The position numbers and the translations under genes are program-made. The notes beneath the pieces were generated by a model. It was given only the letters and a program-made list of their open reading frames with translations. It searched no databases and had not been told where the DNA came from. Below are positions 20,052 through 27,437 of a DNA stretch of 64,000 nucleotides, one piece after another. Positions within the stretch are counted from its first letter, which is position 1; each line of letters opens with the position of its first letter. Source of the DNA: Flammeovirgaceae bacterium (lineage in GTDB: Bacteria > Bacteroidota > Bacteroidia > Cytophagales > Cyclobacteriaceae); NCBI GenBank assembly GCA_021299455.1, contig JAJTGQ010000032.1:1-64000 (forward strand), written 5' to 3'.

Positions 20052-21029
20052 TTACATATCCAAAATATACGCAAACATCAAAGGTGCCACAATTGTCGCA
20101 TCGCTTTCAACAATAAACTTAGGCGTATCGATATTCAATTTGCCCCACGTTATTTTCTCGTTGGGAACAGCACCCGAATACGAACCATAGCTCGTTGTCG
20201 AGTCGCTGATCTGGCAGAAGTAACTCCAATACGGAATGCTATCTCTTTCTAAATCTTGGTGCAACATTGGCACAACACAAATTGGGAAGTCACCTGCAAT
20301 GCCACCACCAATCTGGAAGAAGCCAATGCCATCCTCGCCTGAATTTTTTGTGTACCAGTCTGCCAACCAAACCATGTACTCGATCCCGCTCTTCATCGTA
20401 CTGGCTTTCAGTTCTCCTGTGATGCAATAGGAAGCAAAAATATTTCCCATGGTGCTATCTTCCCATCCCGGTACTACCATCGGCATATTTTTTTCTGCTG
20501 CGGCAATCATCCAACTGTTTTTCGGGTCGATCTCATAATATTGTTTCAAGTCACCACTGTTGATCATGCGAAACATAAACTCGTGCGGAAACAAACGCTC
20601 GCCCTTGTCCTCGGCATCCTTCCACACTTTAAATAAATGTTTTTGCAGTCTGCGAAATGCCTCTTCTTCAGGGATGCATGTGTCCGTGACACGGTTCAAA
20701 TGGTTTTGCAACAAATCCCACTCTTGCTCGGGGGTTAGATCTCTATAATTCGGAATTCTGCGGTAGTGCGAGTGCGCCACTAGGTTCATGATGTCTTCTT
20801 CTAAGTTGGCACCCGTGCAGGAGATTATGTGCACCTTATTTTGGCGGATCATCTCAGAGAAACTGATGCCCAACTCGCCCGTGCTCATGGCGCCCGCGAG
20901 GGTCACAATCATTTTTTTGCCCTCGGCAATATGTTTTTTGTAGCCTTTCGCAGCGTCCACCAATGCGGCCGAGTTGAAGTGCAAGTAATTTTTCTCAATA
21001 AAATCGGAAATAGGGCGATTTGTGCTCAT
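20052..21029 (-). CDS. Deoxyhypusine synthase homologue (polyamine-transferring enzyme)
   Basis: A 325-residue NAD-dependent enzyme of the deoxyhypusine synthase family, started at ATG 21029 (MSTNRPISDFIEKNYLHFN); the frame runs 48 implausible codons further. The family signature is clear: TLAGAMSTGELG near residue 45, the NAD-binding region with IISCTGANLEEDI, and the active-site segment ITWGKLNID around residue 297, whose Lys aligns with the lysine forming the enzyme-imine intermediate in eukaryotic DHS. Bacteria lack eIF5A, the eukaryotic substrate, so bacterial homologues are thought to move the aminobutyl group to a small polyamine, giving homospermidine or spermidine. That is inference here, supported by arginine decarboxylase and arginase genes about 5-8 kb away. 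Confidence 0.88.
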   Translation of the reverse strand: MSTNRPISDFIEKNYLHFNSAALVDAAKGYKKHIAEGKKMIVTLAGAMSTGELGISFSEMIRQNKVHIISCTGANLEEDIMNLVAHSHYRRIPNYRDLTPEQEWDLLQNHLNRVTDTCIPEEEAFRRLQKHLFKVWKDAEDKGERLFPHEFMFRMINSGDLKQYYEIDPKNSWMIAAAEKNMPMVVPGWEDSTMGNIFASYCITGELKASTMKSGIEYMVWLADWYTKNSGEDGIGFFQIGGGIAGDFPICVVPMLHQDLERDSIPYWSYFCQISDSTTSYGSYSGAVPNEKITWGKLNIDTPKFIVESDATIVAPLMFAYILDM

Positions 21030-21049
21030 GACGTGGTTAGAATTTGGTG

Positions 21050-21079
21050 CGAAAATACTCAAACTATGGCAAGTGGCAA
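21050..21079 (-). promoter_or_regulatory. Bacteroidota-type promoter for the deoxyhypusine-synthase-like gene
   Basis: On the minus strand a TTG (-33, at 21077-21079) is followed by exactly 19 bases and then TATTTTCG (-7, at 21050-21057), a 7/8 match to TAnnTTTG. It ends 20 bases upstream of the ATG at 21029, which supports that start. Confidence 0.6.
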
Positions 21080-21350
21080 GGAGAAGTTTTTGGCGAATAA
21101 TTACAAGTGTGATAAAGAGGATTGGGGCGGCTGACGGGCTATTCGCTCCAATCTTTTTGCCCGACCGCGCCAACCCAGCTGCAAAAAGGATTTCCGCTAC
21201 TATCCCTGCCGCTCGCCAGTACGTAGTTCATCTTCAGATTAAGATGTTACATCATTCCAACGCCTTGGTTCGCGTCTTCACGAATCAAGCAAATGTAAAA
21301 AAGTGTTTCGTAAGGACCGAACCACGGATGGGGGAGTGAGAGACACTACT
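21080..21350. other. Intergenic stretch without a recognisable gene
   Basis: About 270 bases between the promoter of the deoxyhypusine-synthase-like gene and the stop of the next minus-strand gene. Short open frames exist, but none has a plausible start, composition or homology. No tRNA, terminator or repeat was recognised. Confidence 0.5.
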
Positions 21351-22085
21351 TCATTTATCTTTTGTGGTTTGAGCACCTATAAGCCGTGACAGAAAATTTT
21401 CAGAACTATTAATAGCTTCAATTTTTTTTGCCGTCTCCTTTACTTCATTTAGCATTCCGATTTTTCTGTTATACCGATCAAAAACATAGTTCGCTTTGAT
21501 AGGGTACTTATCAACCAAATCATATTCTCGCCCATTCACGTTGATCTGTCTTTGCAAAGTCCCCTTATCCCGTTCGATCTGCATAAGTTCTAAGTTTACA
21601 GGCCTCAAATCTAAAATTACTTTCTCACCGACAAATAAGCTGGTTTCACCAGAAACATTTAAATAACTACCACCTTTCAATCGACCTGATACTAAAACAA
21701 CGGCAACCCTGGATTTTTGAACGACACCTTTGAGAGTTTCATCTACTCTAATAAGGAATTTAGAATGATAATAGGCTTCTGGGTTGGTGTCAAATTTTCG
21801 TTTCTTTACCTTTCCAACGATGACTAAATCAGATAGTAGAACATTCTCAGCAAATGAATGCTCACCCAAAGTCTTTGCTAAAATCTCCAAGTCTATCCCG
21901 ACTGTTTTAAACTCATCTGATTTTGCCAAATCTATCTTTCGATCAAAAAAATAATCACTATTCCCGATAAACCTCATTGAATCAAATGACTTTTTATAAA
22001 TGGCTCTTAACTCCATTTCGTTCTCTTGTGCAAGTATGAAGAATGGAATAGTGACTAGCACAAATGTTAGCGATATCTTTTTCAT
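21351..22085 (-). CDS. Secreted protein of unknown function
   Basis: A 244-residue protein with a clear N-terminal signal peptide (MKKISLTFVLVTIPFFILAQ, cleavage likely after ALAQ or similar). The middle (residues 85-160) is beta-rich, with VLLSDLVIVGKV, SKFLIRVDETLKGV and VSGETSLFVGEKVIL. This pattern resembles secreted proteins that describe a regulated release or binding domain, but I do not recognise the family. It lies 25 bases downstream of the DUF4143 ATPase gene on the same strand, so the two may be co-transcribed. Confidence 0.7.
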   Translation of the reverse strand: MKKISLTFVLVTIPFFILAQENEMELRAIYKKSFDSMRFIGNSDYFFDRKIDLAKSDEFKTVGIDLEILAKTLGEHSFAENVLLSDLVIVGKVKKRKFDTNPEAYYHSKFLIRVDETLKGVVQKSRVAVVLVSGRLKGGSYLNVSGETSLFVGEKVILDLRPVNLELMQIERDKGTLQRQINVNGREYDLVDKYPIKANYVFDRYNRKIGMLNEVKETAKKIEAINSSENFLSRLIGAQTTKDK

Positions 22086-22110
22086 CGTAAAAATTTCATT
22101 ATTTTTTGAA

Positions 22111-23280
22111 CTAAATCAAAATGTTAAGTTCTTGTAATCTTTTCAAAACTACCGGAAGGCTGACGACTCGCACGTTTTTATTGTATGGATGCTCTTTAGC
22201 TGAAGGAGTCACAATAAAATTATGCTTGGCTTTTATATCCTCAATGGCCAGATGATTTCCTTTGGTCAACACCGGATTATCTGTAAATTTAATTTCAAGG
22301 GAAACAAAAGGTTTGTTGCCTTTCACAATAATCAAGTCCACTTCAGAGCCGTCTTGTGTTCTGTAATAAAACAATTGGGCGTCATCACGCAGGTGAGTGG
22401 CAATTTGCTGAATCACAAAACCTTCCCATGAATGCCCAAGTAAATGGTGACTAAACAACGCTTTCATGCTATGGGTATTCCAAAGTGTGTGAAGTAACCC
22501 GGTATCTCGTATAAAAATTTTGGGAGCCTTAACAATCCGCTTTTTAATGTTGTGATGATAGGCGGTTAACCTGCGCACCATAAAAGTATCTTCCAAAATA
22601 TCTACAAACTTCATGATGGTGGTTACTGACACACCCAACGACTTTGAAAGAGAGCTGTAATTGATGACCGACCCATTCGAACTACTGATCATTTGTAACA
22701 ACTGCATGACCAACGACCTATTTATCGATAACCCTAATACAGCAATATCCCGCTGAACGTAAGTCCTGAGAAAACTACTAAGCCATTCAAAGCTGTCTTT
22801 GTTACTTTTTGCCAAGTAGGCGCCAGGAAATCCACCTCTCAACCAAAGTTTCTGGTACTCCATGTACTTTGTTTCTACCAATGACAAAGGACCCAATTCA
22901 CAAAAGATGATTCTCCCAGCCAATGTCTCAGACCCTTGTTGGAGCAAATCTGGTGAAGCCGAGCCCGTAACGATAAATCTCCCCGGCTTCCGATTGACAT
23001 CTATCACTGATCTCATTACGGGGAATAGTCCTGGTTTGTGTTGTATCTCATCCAATACCACGGTTCTCTTTATATTTTCCTTAAAATATAGTTCAGGTTC
23101 ACGAAGCTGATTGAGATCAGATGGCAGTTCCATATCCAGATAGACCGTATCTTTGGGGGTCACTTTAAGGATCGATTTGACCAGTGTTGTTTTACCCACT
23201 TGCCGTGGTCCAATTACGCCTACTACGGGAAAGCGTTTTGCCCGATCAATTATAAGTTGAATTATATGCCTTTGGATCAT
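22111..23280 (-). CDS. AAA_14/DUF4143 family ATPase
   Basis: A 389-residue ATPase of the group widely scattered as accessory genes in Bacteroidota. Walker A is GPRQVGKTTLV at residues 24-34, Walker B is VVLDEIQHKPG near 74, and the sensor region is FIVTGSASPDLL. After a winged-helix-like part (YSSLSKSLGVSVTTIMKFVDIL), the C-terminal DUF4143 domain carries a nuclease-like core: GSEVDLIIVKGNKP followed by LEIKFTDNP, in the spirit of the PD-(D/E)xK fold. Function is unknown; roles in stress or defence have been guessed. The start codon sits inside a perfect 16-bp dyad, annotated separately. Confidence 0.88.
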   Translation of the reverse strand: MIQRHIIQLIIDRAKRFPVVGVIGPRQVGKTTLVKSILKVTPKDTVYLDMELPSDLNQLREPELYFKENIKRTVVLDEIQHKPGLFPVMRSVIDVNRKPGRFIVTGSASPDLLQQGSETLAGRIIFCELGPLSLVETKYMEYQKLWLRGGFPGAYLAKSNKDSFEWLSSFLRTYVQRDIAVLGLSINRSLVMQLLQMISSSNGSVINYSSLSKSLGVSVTTIMKFVDILEDTFMVRRLTAYHHNIKKRIVKAPKIFIRDTGLLHTLWNTHSMKALFSHHLLGHSWEGFVIQQIATHLRDDAQLFYYRTQDGSEVDLIIVKGNKPFVSLEIKFTDNPVLTKGNHLAIEDIKAKHNFIVTPSAKEHPYNKNVRVVSLPVVLKRLQELNILI

Positions 23281-23322
23281 CCCTGCAAATTTAAACTAAA
23301 AAAATGAATTTGCAGGGATGAT
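23276..23322 (-). promoter_or_regulatory. Perfect 16-bp inverted repeat over the promoter and start of the DUF4143 ATPase gene
   Basis: Arms 23276-23291 and 23307-23322 are perfectly complementary over 16 bp with a 15-base spacer. The gene's ATG (23278-23280) is inside one arm. On the minus strand TAAATTTG, an exact TAnnTTTG -7 match, occupies 23286-23293, so promoter, dyad and start codon overlap. It could be an operator for autoregulation. If transcription begins further upstream, it could instead be a hairpin that hides the start codon. Confidence 0.6.
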
Positions 23323-23473
23323 TTCAACTCGTTTTCCATCTGGCATACGCGTCCACAAGTGTTTTCTCAATTTTACCGTCACCTGAAATCAAGCCCTTAG
23401 CGTAAAAAAAAATTCTGCCCATGGCGCAAAATCCCTATCTTGCCCTACCAAATATTGACCTAAACCCAACGAT

Positions 23474-24886
23474 ATGCGCTTCTCATTAAAATTCCTTTTT
23501 TTGCCTTTATTTACTCTGGCACTCTCTTTCACACACGCCCAAACCAAACAACCCGATTGGGCCAAATTGCAGGATGAAACTCTCAAACATTTTCAAGCGA
23601 TATTAAAAATCAACTCAAGCGTAGCCACGGGCTTCGAAGCACCTGTGGTAGAGTACCTCAAATCAGTTTTGGATAAAGAAGGAATTTCCACCAAAGTCTT
23701 TTCGAATGATCCCAAGCGCCCCAACTTGGTAGCGCGCATAAAAGGAAACGGCAACAAAAAACCTGTGTTGATCATGGCGCATACTGATGTGGTCAGTGTT
23801 GATACGACCAAATGGATACATCCTCCTTTTTCAGCTACTCGCGATGGTGGTTATGTGTATGCACGCGGTGCGGTAGATGACAAAGACAATGTGGTGGCCG
23901 CTTTAATGGTGATGCTTCAACTAAAAAGACTAGGTATTGTGTTGGATAGAGACGTGATTTTCTTAGCAGAAGCAGGCGAAGAATCAAATACAAAAGTGGG
24001 TATTGATTTTATGGTGAACGAACATTGGGCAGATATCGAAGCCGAGTTTTGCTTTGCCGAAGGTGGAAGCGTCACGCGCAAAGATGGGAAAATAGTGTAT
24101 GCCGCAGTTTCTACTACCGAAAAAGTGCCAAGAGGTGCAAAACTAATCGCACGAGGCACCGCTGGACATGGATCAGTTCCCTTGCAAGACAATGCGATCG
24201 TCCATCTCTCGCAAGCGATTTCGAAAATTGCAGCGTGGCAAACACCCATGCGCTTGAACGAAACAACCCGCGCGTTTTTTACACGACTAGCATCCGTTAG
24301 CAACCCTGTCGATGCAGCACGTTACCTTGCTGTGGTGAACGACAAAGAGGCCGAAAAAGCACAAGAGTACTTCGCAGCCAAAGAACCGCGCATGTACTCC
24401 ACACTTCGTACCTCTATCTCGCCCAATATTTTTAAAGGTGGCTATTTGAGTAATGTAATCCCCAGTGAGGCCGAAGCCACATTGGATATACGCGCGTTGC
24501 CCGATGAAGACATGTCAGCGCTATTGGCCGAAATGAAACGCGTGATCAACGATTCGCAGATCGAGATTGTTGCGAATACAAAAAACCTGCGCCCGTCAGC
24601 AAGGCCCTCTCGGTTAGAATCGGATGCCTTTAAAGTAACCGAAGCTGCAATCAAGAAAATTTACAACACCGTTACAATCCCAACCATGCCAACAGGCGCC
24701 ACCGACATGGCATTCTTACGTGCAAAAGGTGTAGAGTGCTACGGCATCGGCCCGATGACGGACATAGAAGATGGGCCTAAAGGTTTTGGCGCCCACAGCG
24801 ACCAAGAGCGCATACTGGAAGAATCATTGCATAAGTTTGTTCAGTTTAACTGGGAAGTGATTGTGAATTTGGCAAAGGCGAATTAG
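23474..24886 (+). CDS. Secreted M20 family dipeptidase/carboxypeptidase
   Basis: A 470-residue zinc peptidase of the M20 group. A signal peptide covers residues 1-23 (LPLFTLALSFTHAQT). Co-catalytic zinc motifs are clear: IMAHTDVVSVD (first His and the acid), YARGAVDDKDN (bridging Asp), FLAEAGEESN (general base Glu and ligand) and a C-terminal FGAHSDQERI. The middle insertion is the dimerisation domain (GTAGHGSVPLQDNA). The substrate is probably small peptides in the periplasm. Two lipoprotein genes follow closely on the same strand. Confidence 0.93.
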   Translation: MRFSLKFLFLPLFTLALSFTHAQTKQPDWAKLQDETLKHFQAILKINSSVATGFEAPVVEYLKSVLDKEGISTKVFSNDPKRPNLVARIKGNGNKKPVLIMAHTDVVSVDTTKWIHPPFSATRDGGYVYARGAVDDKDNVVAALMVMLQLKRLGIVLDRDVIFLAEAGEESNTKVGIDFMVNEHWADIEAEFCFAEGGSVTRKDGKIVYAAVSTTEKVPRGAKLIARGTAGHGSVPLQDNAIVHLSQAISKIAAWQTPMRLNETTRAFFTRLASVSNPVDAARYLAVVNDKEAEKAQEYFAAKEPRMYSTLRTSISPNIFKGGYLSNVIPSEAEATLDIRALPDEDMSALLAEMKRVINDSQIEIVANTKNLRPSARPSRLESDAFKVTEAAIKKIYNTVTIPTMPTGATDMAFLRAKGVECYGIGPMTDIEDGPKGFGAHSDQERILEESLHKFVQFNWEVIVNLAKAN

Positions 24887-24895
24887 TTGGTTTGA

Positions 24896-25399
24896 ATGAA
24901 TACTCCATTAAAAAGCACTTTTTATTGCATCGGATTTTTAGTCATTCTGCTCTCTTGCAAAAAAGAGAGTAAGAAGTATTCTCACGATATAGGATACATT
25001 GATCCAGCCACGGCTTTGGGTGACAAGGAATTTAAAACATGCAGTGATCGTATCTATGAATATTACAACTTCGAACCCTATGCTGGATATAAATATGGAA
25101 AGAGAGCATTGCGAGATTCTATTGCAAAGAAATATTCTGCGATTGGAAATGAGTCTGGTTACTTAACCTTTCGCTTCGTTGTCAACTGCAAAGGGTCGGC
25201 AGGACGATATCAGATCATAGAAAACGATCTGGATTCAAAGCCAAAAAAATTTAATAAAGAATTGATTTCGCATTTATTTTCAATTACTCAACAATTTAAA
25301 GAATGGCAACCTGCCATTTGGGAGAATGAATCAAGGGATTATAACATATACTTAACTTACAAATTGCGTGATAGTAAAATCATTGAAATTTTGCCTTAG
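24896..25399 (+). CDS. Small lipoprotein, possible TonB C-terminal-like fold
   Basis: A 167-residue protein with a lipoprotein signal (FLVILLSCKKES, lipid-attached Cys about residue 22). The second half (GYLTFRFVVNCKGSAGRYQI, then EWQPAIWENESRDYNIYLTY) has the rhythm of the TonB C-terminal beta-alpha-beta fold found in many Bacteroidota surface proteins; this is a weak, pattern-level match. It starts 10 bases after the M20 peptidase stop, and its end overlaps the next lipoprotein gene. Confidence 0.7.
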   Translation: MNTPLKSTFYCIGFLVILLSCKKESKKYSHDIGYIDPATALGDKEFKTCSDRIYEYYNFEPYAGYKYGKRALRDSIAKKYSAIGNESGYLTFRFVVNCKGSAGRYQIIENDLDSKPKKFNKELISHLFSITQQFKEWQPAIWENESRDYNIYLTYKLRDSKIIEILP

Positions 25400-26213
25400 T
25401 TTATTCGCTCTATTGTCGCTTTCAAATTGTCAAAACTCTGACGATTATAAAGACTACTCAATTTCTGAGAGGAAAAAGATGTCAATAGAATACTTAGAAA
25501 ACGGAGAGAAAAATTTCGGCCAAGGAAGTCCAGAAAATATGGAACTTATTGAGATTGCCATAAAGCTAGACCCCGCTAATGCTGCCGCATGGAGAGAACT
25601 ATCAGTACCCTATTTGAAGCGCGGCATCCCTCATGAATGGAAACCCCTTTTTGACAAAGCGGTTGAGCTTGACCCAGTGACATGGCAAGGATGGCGAGGT
25701 TATCTGAAATTGTTCTTCTACCGAGACTATGAATCTGCCATTGCCGATTTTAATGCAACAGATACTCTAACGCCCGGTTTTACAGATTATCCCCAAAGCA
25801 TGAGTGTTGACTATCTTCGGGGGCTTGCTTATTTTCAACTAGGCGAAGAAGAAAAAGCATTAGACTATTACACTAAATACATCAATGAGGTAACTACTAA
25901 AAGTGGTGAAGATTGGGTAGACGTATTCGCGTTTATACATCGGGCTATTTTGTTTATGAAATTACGAGAATATGAAAAGGCCGTGGTCGACTTAGAAAAA
26001 TGTCTTAAATATTACCCCTCTTCGTCTGATGCTTATTACCATCTAGCAATGATTAACTTTGAGCAGGGTAGAAAACAAATTGCGAAAGAGCAGATAGCGA
26101 AGGCAAAGAGTCTATTCGAAAAAGGTTATTATATGCATAAGCCTTACGTAGAGACTTTTGGACAGATCGATCTCTATGCTATTGAGGATATTGAGAAAAA
26201 AGTAACAGATTAG
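25368..26213 (+). CDS. TPR-containing lipoprotein
   Basis: A 281-residue protein with a lipoprotein signal (LSLFALLSLSNCQNSDD) followed by tetratricopeptide-like repeats: AIKLDPANAAAWRELS, AVELDPVTWQGWRGY, YFQLGEEEKALDYYTKYI and REYEKAVVDLEKCLKYYPS. The start is GTG 25368 or, equally possible, TTG 25383, which would give a shorter and more typical signal peptide. Either way the gene overlaps the end of the preceding lipoprotein gene, suggesting translational coupling. TPR lipoproteins usually act as protein-binding scaffolds on the periplasmic side of a membrane; no partner can be named. Confidence 0.85.
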   Translation: MIVKSLKFCLSLFALLSLSNCQNSDDYKDYSISERKKMSIEYLENGEKNFGQGSPENMELIEIAIKLDPANAAAWRELSVPYLKRGIPHEWKPLFDKAVELDPVTWQGWRGYLKLFFYRDYESAIADFNATDTLTPGFTDYPQSMSVDYLRGLAYFQLGEEEKALDYYTKYINEVTTKSGEDWVDVFAFIHRAILFMKLREYEKAVVDLEKCLKYYPSSSDAYYHLAMINFEQGRKQIAKEQIAKAKSLFEKGYYMHKPYVETFGQIDLYAIEDIEKKVTD

Positions 26214-26218
26214 GCTAG

Positions 26219-27187
26219 CTACTCTGCCAACACCGGCCGCATCTCAACCGATTTAGCAGCAGCTTCTAAAATCTCGAACGCACTTTCCGCTGTTCTGTTT
26301 TCGGTATCCAGCGTTGGGTTTATCTCTACAATTTCCCACGCACACACACGAGGATCTTTGCAAAGCTCGAGATTAATCACTTTTGCCTCCTCTACGGTAA
26401 GTCCATTGGGCACCGGTGTGCCAGTGCCGGTTGAAAAGCGACTGTCAATGGCATCTACATCAAATGAAACATAAATCAAGTCGCAGTGATCGAGCATCTG
26501 CAATACTTTTTGAGCCATTTGTTCTGCTCCGAATTTCTTGATGTCTTCTACTTCAATAAAGTTGATGTTATTTTTATTAATTAGGTAATTTTCCGGCTTC
26601 TCAAAATCACGAACAGCTATGTATACAAGATCTTCCGAATTAATCTTTGGCCCTTGCATGCCCACATTCTTGATCTGTTCCCAGTAGTCTAACGTCTCAC
26701 CACGCGGGTCATTTACTTTACATTCAAAGTTGTCGAGGCCAAGTGCCATTGCCAAAGGCATTCCGTGCATATTGCCAGAAGGCGTTGTAAAGGGTGTATG
26801 CATATCGGCATGGGCATCAATCCACACAACACCCAATTTCTTTTTTGGGTAGGCCTTCTTAATGCCTGCTATAGTGCCGTACGCTGTGGAATGATCACCC
26901 GCCATAATCAACGGAAAAAAATCATCGAACAATTGCTCGTATACCTCCAGGCAAACACGCTCTTCCATGATTAAAACGCCATCGATAAACTTGGCATAGG
27001 CATGCTCGGCACCATCGAAAAGCAATTCGTTGACATTCTCAACTTCAATCGAATCGTACTTTCTGAACAAATCCGACTTCAAATCCAGGCTGGCGATTTT
27101 CATCGCTTCCACGCCCAAACTGGCACCGCGTGTTCCTGCACCAATTTCTGACTTTACTTCAATGATTTTTATTTCTTTCCCCTTCAC
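26219..27187 (-). CDS. rocF: Arginase family ureohydrolase
   Basis: About 322 residues from GTG 27187; a TTG at 27208 is the alternative. It is a binuclear manganese ureohydrolase. Metal motifs are IMAGDHSTAYG, VVWIDAHADMHTP and YVSFDVDAID. The segment TPSGNMHGMPLA matches the substrate loop of true arginases (SGNxHG), whereas agmatinases differ there, so hydrolysis of arginine to ornithine and urea is favoured. However, it is divergent from arginine decarboxylase, which makes agmatine, so agmatinase activity is not excluded. It is convergent with the TPR lipoprotein gene. Confidence 0.85.
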   Translation of the reverse strand: MKGKEIKIIEVKSEIGAGTRGASLGVEAMKIASLDLKSDLFRKYDSIEVENVNELLFDGAEHAYAKFIDGVLIMEERVCLEVYEQLFDDFFPLIMAGDHSTAYGTIAGIKKAYPKKKLGVVWIDAHADMHTPFTTPSGNMHGMPLAMALGLDNFECKVNDPRGETLDYWEQIKNVGMQGPKINSEDLVYIAVRDFEKPENYLINKNNINFIEVEDIKKFGAEQMAQKVLQMLDHCDLIYVSFDVDAIDSRFSTGTGTPVPNGLTVEEAKVINLELCKDPRVCAWEIVEINPTLDTENRTAESAFEILEAAAKSVEMRPVLAE

Positions 27188-27368
27188 AAAAATATGATTT
27201 GAATACAATGATTAACTACCGGTAAAAACGAACGTTCTTTGGCTAAATCCCGTCAGAAATCGGGGAGCGCATGTGCGATTGCAAAAACCAAGGAACTGTA
27301 GCTAACCATACCTTTTGAATTATTGCAAAGATGGCAAAATTATGGCAATATTGCACCCAAATTTTTAG

Positions 27369-27427
27369 GTTGTTGGTTGATCGCTCAGCGTTGTTCGAAG
27401 ACCTCCACCAGCCCACCAACGAACAAC
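27369..27427 (+). promoter_or_regulatory. Possible structured leader upstream of arginine decarboxylase
   Basis: GTTGTTCG at 27390-27397 can pair with CGAACAAC at 27420-27427 (8 bp), ending 10 bases before the start codon. A second pairing, GTTGGT at 27372-27377 with ACCAAC at 27415-27420, crosses the first, so the two would be mutually exclusive or form a pseudoknot. This suggests, but does not prove, a regulatory leader. A promoter-like TACCTTTT lies further upstream at 27309. Confidence 0.3.
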
Positions 27428-27437
27428 TAGTAAAGAA

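Noticed and set aside
23917-24303. 128-codon minus-strand frame inside the M20 peptidase gene
   Set aside because: It is antisense to a strongly supported gene, and its content is the mirror of that gene's codon use.
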